From NCBI RefSeq assembly GCF_029433515.1, contig NZ_JAQTIG010000008.1:44219-108218 (forward strand): a stretch of DNA of 64,000 bases, in the 5' to 3' direction. The notes below the pieces were generated by a model, which was given only the letters and a program-made list of their open reading frames with translations, made no database searches and had not been told where the DNA came from. The translations under genes were made by a program, and so were the position numbers. This document shows positions 47,374-56,055 of the stretch, piece by piece (position 1 is the stretch's first letter; every line of letters starts with the position of its first letter). Source of the DNA: Lactobacillus sp. ESL0679 (GTDB lineage: Bacteria > Bacillota > Bacilli > Lactobacillales > Lactobacillaceae).

Positions 47374-47503
47374 GTAAATAAAAAGAAGTCTTGTTGGTAT
47401 CAAGACTTCTTAACATGAGTTTCCGCATAAAAGCGGTGACTTACTAACGTTTTTAATAAATTAAATAATCGCTAGGGTCTCAAGCTAGGCGATTATTTTT
47501 TTA
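47374..47503 (+). ncRNA. putative type I antitoxin RNA (RNA II-like)
   Basis: Predicted ~130-base untranslated RNA convergent with the small toxin gene. It starts after a strong promoter, folds a perfect 11-bp hairpin (AAGAAGTCTTG / CAAGACTTCTT), carries GGTGACTTACTAA at 47435-47447, and ends in a terminator shared with the toxin gene. On the DNA, GGTGA and ACTAA recur in the same order at 47655-47671 over the toxin's start region, so the two convergent RNAs would be complementary there and at the terminator. This is the layout of the Fst/par type I systems. Transcript ends are inferred. Confidence 0.65.
47463..47503. terminator. shared bidirectional terminator of the type I toxin-antitoxin locus
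   Basis: Stem AAATAATCGC / GCGATTATTT with an inner TAG / CTA pair and a loop GGTCTCAAG. T runs occur on both strands. The loop offers a CUCA that fits the YUNR U-turn used for loop-loop contact in par RNAs. Confidence 0.75.
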
Positions 47504-47654
47504 CTTTAAAATTCTTTAAAGCAAGCTTTAGTTCATCAAGTGCTTTGATTAACTTGGTGGCCTTATCAGTTAACTTGATTAAGCTACTAATAATTTCAGC
47601 TAGTGCCCAAATAATCATTGCGAGTGATAAACCAAAAGCAATAACAATATCCAA
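47493..47654 (-). CDS. small hydrophobic peptide, putative type I toxin
   Basis: 53-residue peptide, TTG start: one hydrophobic helix (DIVIAFGLSLAMIIWALAEI) followed by a Lys-rich amphipathic tail (KALDELKLALKNFKVKK). It overlaps the shared terminator at its 3' end and faces the predicted antitoxin RNA. Fst peptides are ~33 residues with a similar order of helix then charged tail but a different sequence. The ribosome site AAAGG is 18 bases from the TTG, with a closer weak GGG; ATT at 47672 or an internal ATG are other start options. The leader pairs with the start region and would mask it. Toxicity is inferred from layout only. Confidence 0.6.
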   Translation of the reverse strand: MDIVIAFGLSLAMIIWALAEIISSLIKLTDKATKLIKALDELKLALKNFKVKK

Positions 47655-47736
47655 GGTGAATACCCGACTAATCCTTTCTTTCGGATTCTGAGAGTTATAG
47701 TTGTTACACCATAAGCACCACTTCCTTAGGTTAGAA

Positions 47737-47748
47737 ATTAGTCACCGC
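47737..47748 (-). promoter_or_regulatory. leader segment complementary to the toxin start region
   Basis: On the minus strand the leader reads GCGGTGACTAAT. It can pair with ATTAGTC and CACC at 47672-47655 just before the toxin start, which would hold the mRNA in an untranslated fold. Confidence 0.55.
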
Positions 47749-47775
47749 GATCTAGCTTCTACTCATGCTTGTTTA

Positions 47776-47784
47776 ATTATATCA
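47776..47784 (-). promoter_or_regulatory. extended -10 promoter of the toxin mRNA
   Basis: Minus strand TGATATAAT is a perfect extended -10 (TGn-TATAAT). It would give a leader of about 115 bases before the toxin frame. Confidence 0.6.
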
Positions 47785-47904
47785 GAATAAAATTAAAATT
47801 GGATAAATAATTTTATAATGAGCTGACTCATTCTCTAGCAAAGCAGCGTTATACTATTAATTTTGCAGGAACTAAGTAATTAATAAACATTACTTAGTTT
47901 TTTG

Positions 47905-48063
47905 TTATTCACTTTTTTTCTGACAATCAGGACAGAGACCAAAAATTTCTAAATGACTGGCCGAGGTCACAAAGCCAGTTTGTTTTTTTGCCTTATGCCG
48001 CATTTGGTCTTCAATCGCGGATGTGTGATTTTTAAGTGATGCTGCCACAATAATTGCTCCGCC
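47905..48063 (-). pseudogene. Fur/PerR family regulator remnant
   Basis: An open frame of 52 codons without a credible start encodes the C-terminal end of a Fur-family protein: TSAIEDQMRHKAKKQTG followed by FVTSASHLEIFGLCPDC. The terminal GLCPDC is the structural zinc Cys pair of Fur and PerR. The whole N-terminal DNA-binding domain and the first Cys pair are missing; a stop (TGA) precedes the frame. It lies between the type I toxin-antitoxin locus and the permease terminator, so a deletion probably joined these regions. Confidence 0.7.
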
Positions 48064-48099
48064 TCATTAGTTTGTCCTTAGTGTATCATTTTTTGCTAA

Positions 48100-48126
48100 T
48101 AAAAAGCCGCCCAAAAAAGGGCGGCG
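48100..48126 (-). terminator. terminator of the amino-acid permease gene
   Basis: Stem GCCGCCC / GGGCGGC with a 6-base loop and T5 on the minus strand. Confidence 0.9.
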
Positions 48127-48144
48127 AGATAATTTTACTATAAG

Positions 48145-49581
48145 CTACATTTTGGCATCTTGGTGGCGTTTGATTGTCGGTAAGATTAAACCAAGAAGGA
48201 AGAGGACAATTGGCGTTGCAATATTTAATGTCAATGTAAATGGATCAGGTGAGTACATCCCCAAGATACAACATGCAACTGTAACGGCAAAGCACCAGAT
48301 ACCAGCTGTAAACGCTAGACCTTGGTGAGTTGTCATTTGGTAAGTATTGTTAGTAATAAATTTCTTATATTGTTTACGCAATGCCACGTAAGCAGCAAAG
48401 ACCCACAGGTAACGAACGGGCATGACAATTGAATTTAGCTTAACTAGTTGAGCCATTACAGCTTGAGCGTTTGGCATCAAAGCTTGCAGGACAATTAAGC
48501 CACCAGATAAGATAATAATTAACCAGATACCGTTGATATATGCACCGTGCTTATTTAATTTGAGTAATTTGTTAGGGATGAAGTCTTTGGCTTCTTTACT
48601 TCCTAAGAGCATTCTCAATGGTGCATCGATACTGATAACTAAAGTTGAAAACTGCCCGATGACATTGCACCAAGCATAAATATACATGAACAAACCACCG
48701 ACATGATAGTATTGTCCCAGTTTGTTAAAGGCCATGTAGGGACCATTAGATATGTATTCGTTTAAATGGCTGCTGACAATTTTAGGATCGAACATCATCG
48801 CCATAGCAATGGTACCTAAAATCGCTGAAACCATAACCATTACAGCCAGACCAATCATCGCTTTTGGAAAGTTCTTAGATGGGTTCTTCAGGTTGTTAAC
48901 GTATGGTGAAATTTTCTCAGCACCACCTACGGCGAAAACTAGAATTGATAGCGAGGTGAAATATTTCATGTTAAATGTTGGCATGAAATTCTTCCAGTTC
49001 CAGCTAATGTTGAAGTAGCCGGCATGTGGATTAATCACAGGTGCTGCAAACATCATGATGATGAATAAAATCGACATCACAAACATTGAAGTACCAGCGA
49101 TTGTTGAGAGGGTCTTGATGACGGGCACGCCGCGGCTGGCAACCCAGCAGAAAAAGAGAAAGACGGCGAGTGTGGCAAGCTGCGTCCAAGCTGTTGGCAC
49201 ACTGTCGTACCAATTGGTATTGCCGAAGATGCCCCAAGCCATTCCTCTTAGGCCACCCGTGCCTTTACTAGAAATATAAACGATGTGGACAGCCCAAAAG
49301 GTCCAGCCAGCGTAATAGGCCCATTTTGGTCCCATTGTTGCGTTAACCCAGGAAGCCACACCACCTTCGGAATCTTTGAAAACGGAACCGAGTTCACCAA
49401 CCATTAAGGCATAAGGAATAAAGAATAGCAGGAAGATCATAATCCAGCTAAAGATAACGTGGGTGCCATCGAAGTAGACAAAGCCGTTAACAACGTTCCC
49501 AAAGCTCCAAACGATGGAGAAGGCCATTGTTGCTAAGGTTGTCCACAACATTTTCTTGGAATTATCATGTGTTTCAGTCAT
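48145..49581 (-). CDS. APC family amino-acid permease (YjeM-like)
   Basis: Integral membrane transporter of 478 residues with about 12 helices. The overall pattern, FFIPYALMVGELGSVFKDSEGG at the N terminus and VFAVGGAEKISPYVNNLKNP in the middle, resembles the YjeM/GadC-like amino acid:proton or exchange branch of the APC superfamily. The substrate is not determined. The ATG at 49581 is chosen because GAAAGGAGAA lies just before it; an upstream extension has no site. It stands alone between two surface genes, with its own terminator. Confidence 0.85.
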   Translation of the reverse strand: MTETHDNSKKMLWTTLATMAFSIVWSFGNVVNGFVYFDGTHVIFSWIMIFLLFFIPYALMVGELGSVFKDSEGGVASWVNATMGPKWAYYAGWTFWAVHIVYISSKGTGGLRGMAWGIFGNTNWYDSVPTAWTQLATLAVFLFFCWVASRGVPVIKTLSTIAGTSMFVMSILFIIMMFAAPVINPHAGYFNISWNWKNFMPTFNMKYFTSLSILVFAVGGAEKISPYVNNLKNPSKNFPKAMIGLAVMVMVSAILGTIAMAMMFDPKIVSSHLNEYISNGPYMAFNKLGQYYHVGGLFMYIYAWCNVIGQFSTLVISIDAPLRMLLGSKEAKDFIPNKLLKLNKHGAYINGIWLIIILSGGLIVLQALMPNAQAVMAQLVKLNSIVMPVRYLWVFAAYVALRKQYKKFITNNTYQMTTHQGLAFTAGIWCFAVTVACCILGMYSPDPFTLTLNIATPIVLFLLGLILPTIKRHQDAKM

Positions 49582-49772
49582 GAAATAATATTCTCCTTTC
49601 AGATAATTATTAATATTGTACACTAGGATAACCTAAAAAGCTCTCATTTTTCACAAGTTAACAAGTACATTATGTCTTTTTCTTAAAAATTATATAACGC
49701 AGGTAACTATTGCGGAAGACTTATAATTGTGCAAGACTATCTTTATATTGTTAACTAGAGAGTAGGAGAATT

Positions 49773-51299
49773 ATGAAAAAGAGACAAGTTGGGAAAAGTT
49801 TACTAACTGGTGCAATTATTGCAACTAGCTTATTTGCGTGTGGTAATTATCGCTCAGTAACCGCTAAAAGCTACAAAAAAGCGGTAACCAAAGTTGCAGG
49901 GAGTGGCAACTATACGGTTTATCATCATGCTTCTACAAAGGGACCAGCTGGTGCATTTACCTCAACCAAGTATTTTAAACATGCCAATTTGCAGGCGAAA
50001 AAATCAGTAGCAACTAAAAAGGGTAAATTTTGGCAAATTATTGTTGATGGTCGCACTGTCGGTTGGGTTAACCAGAACTTTTTTGCTAGAAACAAGATTG
50101 CGGTTGCTAAAAAAGTCAGCTTGGTTGAAAACAGCAATTATGAGTTTGAAACGCGAGATGCAATTAGCGTAGCGGCAGACAGCCAAGGAACAGCAATCAA
50201 TCCTAGCAAGGTTAAGGCTTCACCAGCTAAAATTGATACGGATAAGCCAGGAACAACCACCGTTCATTTTCAATATGGCAGTGCTAAGGCCAGCGTTGAT
50301 GTAACGGTGCGTGATGATTCGGATGAAGGAGTTGCACACGCTGACCAGACGCCGCAAAGCGGTCCAACTGCAGTGTCGACTTGGAAGGGTAGTTCTAAAT
50401 CGTCATCACGTAATTGGAATGCCAAGCACCATTATGGCTTTGAAACAAAATCGGATACTTTTAAGGCCGGAAATTTGACGTTGAAGACCAAGCTTTACCA
50501 ACCGCGTTTTGTTAGTTTGGACTACAATAAGGCAGCGGATAAGATGGGACAAGTAGGGGTAATTCCTGAAGGAATTACTGTTAACGGCAATAACTTTACA
50601 GTTGCAGTTTTCAATAATAGCAGCGATTTAAAGGGGCATTTAGTGTCTTATGATTTAGGGCATATTAATAAATATCGCGCGCAAAATTTGCCTGGATTAA
50701 GCTGGTCAACTTTTAAAAAGTACGCAGCTCACATTAAGGTTAGTCCCTACATTAAATTAGGTCATGGTCAATCACTGGGGTCTTCTAGCAAGTACCTTTA
50801 TGTAATGGCAAATAACAATAAGGCGGGTAACTCAAAAGCTTCCGAAGAAATTTTGCAAATTCGCAAGTCGGATATGAAGATCAATCAGATTTGGTCATTC
50901 AAGATTTGGAATGGTTCGTCCGCGCGTTACATTCATAACGCAACTTTTAGTGGCGACAACACAATGTACTGCTTGTTCCATAATGCAAGTAACGGCCGCT
51001 ATGAATACTGGAAGGTAACTAGAAGTGGCGATACTTGGACACCAGTTGAAGTTGGTGCAACGCAAAGCAACTTTATTGGCAATGGTTCACCGGTTCAAGG
51101 TTTTACCTATGATAGTGGTCATCAGCAATTTTATATCGGCTTTAATGATTACCTGTTCCGCGTTGGTAAAGATGGAACTTATAAGGGCAAAAATCATTTG
51201 CATGTTAAACGGGAAATTGAAGGCTTATCAGTTTCCGGAGGCAAGCTTTACGTTGAATTTGCGCAACGTGGCGAGTTAACGGCTGGAAAAGCAAAATAA
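49773..51299 (+). CDS. secreted GW/SH3-like surface protein, paralog 2
   Basis: Paralog of the gene at 45523, 508 residues. The N terminus has a helix and LFACGN, so it is either a lipoprotein with an unusual Phe at -2 or is cleaved later near VTA-KS. The GW/SH3-like module (FWQIIVDGRTVGWVNQNFF), Ig-like module (ASVDVTVRDD) and C-terminal propeller-like domain (QIRKSDMKINQIWSFKIW, VQGFTYDSGHQQFYIGFND) align in order with paralog 1, but the acidic spacer is missing. AGTAGGAG precedes the start. Likely wall-bound or membrane-anchored and extracellular; role unknown. Confidence 0.75.
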   Translation: MKKRQVGKSLLTGAIIATSLFACGNYRSVTAKSYKKAVTKVAGSGNYTVYHHASTKGPAGAFTSTKYFKHANLQAKKSVATKKGKFWQIIVDGRTVGWVNQNFFARNKIAVAKKVSLVENSNYEFETRDAISVAADSQGTAINPSKVKASPAKIDTDKPGTTTVHFQYGSAKASVDVTVRDDSDEGVAHADQTPQSGPTAVSTWKGSSKSSSRNWNAKHHYGFETKSDTFKAGNLTLKTKLYQPRFVSLDYNKAADKMGQVGVIPEGITVNGNNFTVAVFNNSSDLKGHLVSYDLGHINKYRAQNLPGLSWSTFKKYAAHIKVSPYIKLGHGQSLGSSSKYLYVMANNNKAGNSKASEEILQIRKSDMKINQIWSFKIWNGSSARYIHNATFSGDNTMYCLFHNASNGRYEYWKVTRSGDTWTPVEVGATQSNFIGNGSPVQGFTYDSGHQQFYIGFNDYLFRVGKDGTYKGKNHLHVKREIEGLSVSGGKLYVEFAQRGELTAGKAK

Positions 51300-51308
51300 G
51301 CAAATGAA

Positions 51309-51340
51309 AAAAAGCAGCTTCATTACGAAGCTGCTTTTTA
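51309..51340. terminator. terminator after surface protein paralog 2
   Basis: Perfect 13-bp stem AAAAAGCAGCTTC / GAAGCTGCTTTTT, loop ATTAC. It also lies just beyond the 3' end of the convergent tRNA and could serve it. Confidence 0.9.
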
Positions 51341-51343
51341 GTA

Positions 51344-51415
51344 TGGGTCCCCTGAGAGTCGAACTCAGATTTTAAGAACCGGAATCTTACGTGCGATCCA
51401 TTACACTAAGGACCC
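51344..51415 (-). tRNA. tRNA-Arg (CCG)
   Basis: Minus strand begins GGGTCCT and ends GGGACCC plus discriminator A; CCA is not encoded. The anticodon arm TAAGA-TTCCGGT-TCTTA gives anticodon CCG, reading CGG Arg codons. The T arm TGAGTTCGACTCTCA is standard. About 72 bases. Confidence 0.9.
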
Positions 51416-51545
51416 AATTAGCACATCAACAAGTATACCAGAAAGAAAGAAAAAATAAAAATATTTTTTGCGAAAATTCGTTTAAAAGTTATTCTGCCGG
51501 TCTAAATTCTAGTATTTTATGTCAATTTAATAATTAATATTTCAC

Positions 51546-51574
51546 TTGAATTATTTTCAAAGCATTGTTATACT
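51546..51574 (+). promoter_or_regulatory. cggR-gap operon promoter
   Basis: TTGAAT, 17-base spacer, TATACT. Its transcript would begin about 125 bases before cggR and carry the operator. Confidence 0.7.
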
Positions 51575-51647
51575 GTAAGTGTCGATTGAGGAATAGCAGA
51601 TTTAATGTTTAACAAGTCTATATTTCTCTTATATTTTTAAGCAATCT

Positions 51648-51685
51648 GGGACAGTAAGTGACACATATTGGGTCATAATTGTCCC
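51648..51685 (+). promoter_or_regulatory. CggR-like operator
   Basis: GGGAC-N6-TGAC followed by GGGTC-N5-TGTCCC resembles the doubled GGGAC-N6-TGTC operator of CggR in Bacillus. It lies between promoter and cggR, as in that operon. Confidence 0.65.
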
Positions 51686-51705
51686 GGCAGGAAGGAGCGA
51701 AGGCA

Positions 51706-52737
51706 ATGTACTCGGAATTTCCAGTGCTTGAAGCTCTTGTTCCTGATATTTTAAAAGTATTTCGACAGAGGTATCTTGTCCTTGAGCAGATTTCGCTTAA
51801 TGCACCGATTGGTCGCAGAAGCGTAGCACAAGCTTTAGGACTTTCCGAAAGAAACGTGCGAACAGAAACGGAGTATCTTCGTGATCTTGGTTTAATTGAA
51901 ATCAAGAGTTTCGGCATGTTTATGACGGAAAAAGGCAAGAAGACCTTGCAGGATGCAGCCCCCTTGATTGATCGGTATTTCAATGCCCGCAAGACAGAGA
52001 TTGAGTTAGCGCACAAGTTAGGGATTGAACGGACAGTTATTGTTCCGGGCGATAGCGACTTGCAGGAACGAGTTTATGAGCGCATGGGTGAAGAACTTAG
52101 TTCAGCTTTAAATCTGCTTTTGCCGCTGGGTAAGTCAATCATTACTGTTTTAGGTGGTGTTGCTCTTGCAAAGTCTGCGAAGTACTTGTCCAAGAACCTG
52201 AGCGATAATCGGCAGTTGGAATTTGTTCCAGGGCGCGGTGCCTTGGGCGAGAATGTTGCTATTCAAAGTAACACTATTGTTCAAGAAATGGCCGTCAAAA
52301 CTGGTGGTAAATATAAGACTTTATACTTACCTGAACAAATTTCGACTCAAGCTTATAAGTCACTCATTAGAGAGTCGACTTTTGCGGATGTTTTAGAAGA
52401 CATTGCCAAAAGCGATGTCGTCATTCATGGCATTGGCTTAGCTCATGACATGGCTCGGCGCAGAGGATACGATTCGATTCGTTTATCCGAATTGCGCGAG
52501 AAAAAGGTGGTCACCGAATGTTTCGGGTGTTTCTTCGATGGCCGAGGAAAGATTGTCGATCGCGTGCAACAGGTTGGCTTGCAGTTCGAGAATCTAAATA
52601 AAATCCCGCACATATTTGCCTTTGCTTGCGGTAGCCATAAGGCTCAAGCAATCAAGGCTTATATGCCTAATGCTCCTCATCAAACCTGGTTAATTACTGA
52701 TGAAGGAGCCTCAGATAAGATTTTAAAGGGGATTTAA
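51706..52737 (+). CDS. cggR: central glycolytic genes regulator CggR
   Basis: SorC/DeoR-type repressor of 343 residues. The N-terminal winged HTH (RRSVAQALGLSERNVRTE) binds the operator, and the C-terminal sugar-phosphate domain (VIVPGDSDLQERVYERMG, ITVLGGVALAKSAKYL) senses fructose 1,6-bisphosphate in the Bacillus homolog. It heads the operon cggR-gap-pgk-tpiA, which it would repress when glycolytic flux is low. The ATG at 51706 follows GAAGGAG; an upstream in-frame start at 51679 overlaps the operator. Confidence 0.93.
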   Translation: MYSEFPVLEALVPDILKVFRQRYLVLEQISLNAPIGRRSVAQALGLSERNVRTETEYLRDLGLIEIKSFGMFMTEKGKKTLQDAAPLIDRYFNARKTEIELAHKLGIERTVIVPGDSDLQERVYERMGEELSSALNLLLPLGKSIITVLGGVALAKSAKYLSKNLSDNRQLEFVPGRGALGENVAIQSNTIVQEMAVKTGGKYKTLYLPEQISTQAYKSLIRESTFADVLEDIAKSDVVIHGIGLAHDMARRRGYDSIRLSELREKKVVTECFGCFFDGRGKIVDRVQQVGLQFENLNKIPHIFAFACGSHKAQAIKAYMPNAPHQTWLITDEGASDKILKGI

Positions 52738-52800
52738 GTCTCATTTAAAATAAATTGGTGTTTACAATTCTTACATAGTTCTTAAGGAGGACTTTAGAAT

Positions 52801-53817
52801 ATGACAGTTAAAATTGGTATTAACGGCTTTGGCCGTATCGGTCGTTTAGCATTCCGTCGGATCATGGATTTGGGCGAAAAGTCAAAGGATATTGAAGTTG
52901 TTGCTATTAACGACTTGACTACTCCTGCACTTTTGGCACACTTGTTGAAGTATGACTCAACTCATGGTACTTTCAACCACGAAGTTTCAGCAACTGAAGA
53001 CTCAATCGTTGTTGATGGTAAAAAATACCGCGTATACGCTGAACCACAAGCACAAAACATTCCTTGGGTTAAGAATGACGGTGTTGACTTTGTTCTTGAA
53101 TGTACTGGTTTCTACACTAGCAAGGCTAAGTCACAAGCTCACCTTGACGCTGGTGCCAAGAGAGTCTTGATTTCAGCTCCTGCCGGCAACGACTTGAAGA
53201 CTATTGTTTACTCAGTAAACGATGACACTTTGGATGCAAACGACAAGATCGTTTCAGCTGGTTCATGTACTACTAACTCATTGGCTCCAATGGTTGATGC
53301 TTTACAAAAAGAATTTGGCATCAAGGTAGCTACTATGACTACTATTCACGCTTACACTTCAACCCAAATGATCTTGGATGGACCTGTTCGTGGTGGTAAC
53401 TTACGTGCTGCTCGTGCTGCTGCAGCTAACATTATTCCTCACTCAACTGGTGCTGCTAAGGCTATTGGTCTTGTTGTTCCAGAATTGAACGGTAAAGTTA
53501 ACGGTCACGCACAACGTGTTCCAGTTGTTGATGGTTCATTGACTGAATTAGTTTCAATCCTTGACAAGAAGGTTACTGCTGACGAAGTTAACGCAGCAGT
53601 TAAGAAGTACGAAAGTCCTTCATTTGCATACAATGATGACGAAATCGTTTCAAGCGATGTTATTGGTATGACTGCTGGTGCCATTTATGACCCAACTCAA
53701 ACTATGGTAACTACTGCAGGTGACAACCAATTAGTTAAGACTGTTTCATGGTATGACAATGAATACTCATTCACTTGCCAAATGATTCGTACTTTGTTGA
53801 AATTTGCTACTCTTTAA
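52801..53817 (+). CDS. gap: glyceraldehyde-3-phosphate dehydrogenase
   Basis: Glycolytic NAD-dependent enzyme of 338 residues. The NAD motif INGFGRIGR is N-terminal, the catalytic Cys156 is in [13 protein letters not shown], and the later [12 protein letters not shown] is standard. Codon use is strongly biased (GGT, AAG, GTT, CCA), as in highly expressed genes, and AGGAGG precedes the ATG. A hairpin after the gene may lower downstream transcription relative to gap. Confidence 0.98.
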   Translation: MTVKIGINGFGRIGRLAFRRIMDLGEKSKDIEVVAINDLTTPALLAHLLKYDSTHGTFNHEVSATEDSIVVDGKKYRVYAEPQAQNIPWVKNDGVDFVLECTGFYTSKAKSQAHLDAGAKRVLISAPAGNDLKTIVYSVNDDTLDANDKIVSAGSCTTNSLAPMVDALQKEFGIKVATMTTIHAYTSTQMILDGPVRGGNLRAARAAAANIIPHSTGAAKAIGLVVPELNGKVNGHAQRVPVVDGSLTELVSILDKKVTADEVNAAVKKYESPSFAYNDDEIVSSDVIGMTAGAIYDPTQTMVTTAGDNQLVKTVSWYDNEYSFTCQMIRTLLKFATL

Positions 53818-53853
53818 TCATTAATTTTTGATTACTGCTGATAGTAAAAAGAG

Positions 53854-53888
53854 AAGGCGGAGGGAGATTCTTCCTTCCGCCTTTTTTT
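53854..53888 (+). terminator. terminator-like hairpin between gap and pgk
   Basis: Stem AAGGCGGA / TCCGCCTT with inner pairs and T7. It may allow partial read-through to pgk and tpiA. Confidence 0.75.
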
Positions 53889-53922
53889 GAAAGAAAAATA
53901 ATTGAGTTATCGGAGGATATAG

Positions 53923-55134
53923 ATGGCTAAATTAATTATTTCAGATTTAGATGTTAAGGGTAAAAAAGTTTTAGTCCGTGTTGACTTTAACGTCCCAATT
54001 AAAGATGGCGTGATTGGTGATGACAACAGAATTGTTGCCGCATTGCCAACAATCAAATACATTATTGAAAATGGCGGTAAGGCAATCTTGCTTAGTCACT
54101 TGGGCCGCGTTAAGTCTGACGATGATAAAAAAGAATTGTCACTTAAACCAGTTGCTGAACGCTTGAGCGAACTCTTGAAGAAGCCTGTAACTTTTGTACC
54201 TGCAAATGAAGGTCAAGAAGTTGAAGATGCAATCAGCAAGATGAATGATGGCGATGTTGATGTGCTTGAAAACACTCGTTTCCAAGATATTGACAATGAC
54301 TTTGGCAAGCGTGAATCTAAGAATGATCCTAAGCTGGGTGAATACTGGGCAAGTCTTGGTGACATGTACGTTAACGATGCCTTTGGTACCGCGCACAGAA
54401 GCCATGCTTCCAACGTCGGAATTGCTGAAGCAATGAAGAAGGCCGGTAAGCCAGTTGCTGCTGGTTACTTGATGGAAAAGGAAATCAAGTTCTTAGGCGA
54501 TGCTGTTGCTAACCCAGTTCACCCATTTGTAACTATTTTGGGTGGTGCCAAGGTTTCAGACAAGATTGACGTAATTACTAACTTAATTCCTAAGTCAGAC
54601 CATATCTTAATCGGTGGTGGAATGGCTTATACCTTCTTAGCTGCCCAAGGTCACGATATTGGTAAGTCGTTATTTGAGCCAGATAAGGTTGAATTAGCTA
54701 AGCAATTGCTTAAAGATGCTGATGGCAAGATTGTTTTACCAGTAGATAACTTGGCTGCAACCGAATTTTCTAACGATGCTTCTCGTGAAGTTGTTGGTGA
54801 CGATATTCCTGACAACATGATGGGGCTTGACATCGGTCCTAAGACTGTTGACAAGTTCAAGGAAATCTTGAAGGATGCTAAGACTGTTGTTTGGAACGGA
54901 CCAATGGGTGCCTTTGAAATGTCCAACTTTGCTAAAGGTACTTTGGAAGTTGGTAAGGCTTTGGCAGATCTTAAAGATGCCACAACCATCATTGGTGGTG
55001 GTGACTCAACTGCCGCTGCTAAGCAATTAGGGATTGCACCTAAGATTACCCATATCTCAACTGGTGGTGGCGCAAGTTTGCAATACCTCGAAGGTAAGGA
55101 ATTACCAGGAATTGCCTGCATTTCAGACAAGTAA
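53923..55134 (+). CDS. pgk: phosphoglycerate kinase
   Basis: Glycolytic kinase of 403 residues that makes ATP from 1,3-bisphosphoglycerate. The N-terminal substrate site [15 protein letters not shown], the hinge and the C-terminal nucleotide motif [13 protein letters not shown] are intact. Highly biased codons mark strong expression. It follows gap after a hairpin and precedes tpiA by 20 bases; ATCGGAGGAT serves as ribosome site. Confidence 0.98.
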   Translation: MAKLIISDLDVKGKKVLVRVDFNVPIKDGVIGDDNRIVAALPTIKYIIENGGKAILLSHLGRVKSDDDKKELSLKPVAERLSELLKKPVTFVPANEGQEVEDAISKMNDGDVDVLENTRFQDIDNDFGKRESKNDPKLGEYWASLGDMYVNDAFGTAHRSHASNVGIAEAMKKAGKPVAAGYLMEKEIKFLGDAVANPVHPFVTILGGAKVSDKIDVITNLIPKSDHILIGGGMAYTFLAAQGHDIGKSLFEPDKVELAKQLLKDADGKIVLPVDNLAATEFSNDASREVVGDDIPDNMMGLDIGPKTVDKFKEILKDAKTVVWNGPMGAFEMSNFAKGTLEVGKALADLKDATTIIGGGDSTAAAKQLGIAPKITHISTGGGASLQYLEGKELPGIACISDK

Positions 55135-55154
55135 ATTTAGGAAAGGACGTTATT

Positions 55155-55910
55155 ATGCGTACACCAATTATTGCTGGTAACTGGAAGTTGCACATGAATC
55201 CAGAACAAACAACTGAATTTGTTGATGCAGTTAAAGGCAAGTTGCCAGAATCTACTAAAGTTGAAGCATTAATCTGTGCTCCAGCTGTTGACCTTGATGC
55301 TTTAAGAAAAGCTGCTAAGGGTTCGGAATTAAAAGTCGGTGCAGAAAATGCTTACTTTGAAGACGAAGGTGCATTCACTGGCGAAACTTCACCTAAAGTT
55401 TTGAAAGAAATGGGCATGGACTACTGCATTATCGGTCACTCAGAACGCCGCGGTTACTTCCATGAAACTGACGAAGACATTAACAAGAAGGCTAAGGCTT
55501 TGTTTGCTAATGGTATTACCCCAATCATTTGCTGTGGTGAATCACTTCAAAGACGTGAAGCCAATCAACAAGAAGAATGGGTTGTTGGTCAAATCGAAGC
55601 TGCCTTAAAGGACTTATCTGCTGAACAAGTTGCTAGTTTAGTAATTGCTTATGAACCAATCTGGGCAATTGGAACTGGTAAGACTGCTAGTTCAGACCAA
55701 GCCGAAGAAATGTGCAAGACGATTCGCGATACAGTTAAGAACTTATATAATGAAGAAACTGCCGCCAATGTTCGCATCCAATATGGTGGTTCTGTTAACC
55801 CTGGTAACGTTAAGGAATTAATGGCTAAGCCTGATATTGATGGTGGTTTAGTTGGCGGTGCCAGCCTTAAGCCAGACTCATTCTTGGCTTTGGTTAATTA
55901 CCAAGACTAA
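55155..55910 (+). CDS. tpiA: triosephosphate isomerase
   Basis: Glycolytic TIM-barrel enzyme of 251 residues that interconverts dihydroxyacetone phosphate and glyceraldehyde 3-phosphate. Catalytic Lys11 (GNWKLHM), His95 (IGHSERRG) and Glu167 ([11 protein letters not shown]) are present, and the phosphate loop GGSVNPGNV is intact. AGGAAAGGA precedes the start. It ends the operon here; enolase and phosphoglycerate mutase are not in the window. Confidence 0.98.
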   Translation: MRTPIIAGNWKLHMNPEQTTEFVDAVKGKLPESTKVEALICAPAVDLDALRKAAKGSELKVGAENAYFEDEGAFTGETSPKVLKEMGMDYCIIGHSERRGYFHETDEDINKKAKALFANGITPIICCGESLQRREANQQEEWVVGQIEAALKDLSAEQVASLVIAYEPIWAIGTGKTASSDQAEEMCKTIRDTVKNLYNEETAANVRIQYGGSVNPGNVKELMAKPDIDGGLVGGASLKPDSFLALVNYQD

Positions 55911-55930
55911 TTATTGATTATAATATTTAA

Positions 55931-55967
55931 AAAACCCAGCCACTGCACATGCAGAAGCTGGGTTTTT
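55931..55967. terminator. terminator after tpiA, first of an inverted pair
   Basis: AAAACCCAGC...GCTGGGTTTTT with an inner CTGCA / TGCAG. Read on the minus strand it is almost the same as the hairpin at 57300-57337. Confidence 0.88.
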
Positions 55968-55979
55968 GATAAGCAAATT

Positions 55980-55999
55980 TTGCTACTAAATAGTAGCAA
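55980..55999. promoter_or_regulatory. 20-bp perfect palindrome, probable operator of the toxin-antitoxin pair
   Basis: TTGCTACTAAATAGTAGCAA is a perfect inverted repeat. It lies 23 bases before a TATACT box (56023-56028) and 56 before the toxin gene, a fitting place for the HTH antitoxin to repress. Confidence 0.65.
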
Positions 56000-56055
56000 C
56001 AGCTAAAAAAATAATTTATAGTTATACTATATTAAATTTTTGGAGGTTACGAAAT

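Noticed and set aside
47493..47654. Naming the 53-residue peptide as a phage holin or holin-like toxin
   Set aside because: No phage genes are near and it lacks the short pattern of the holin-like toxin family; the type I toxin-antitoxin reading explains the flanking RNA signals better.
54651..55130. 159-codon minus-strand frame within pgk
   Set aside because: Strong codon bias of pgk makes long antisense frames common; no other support.
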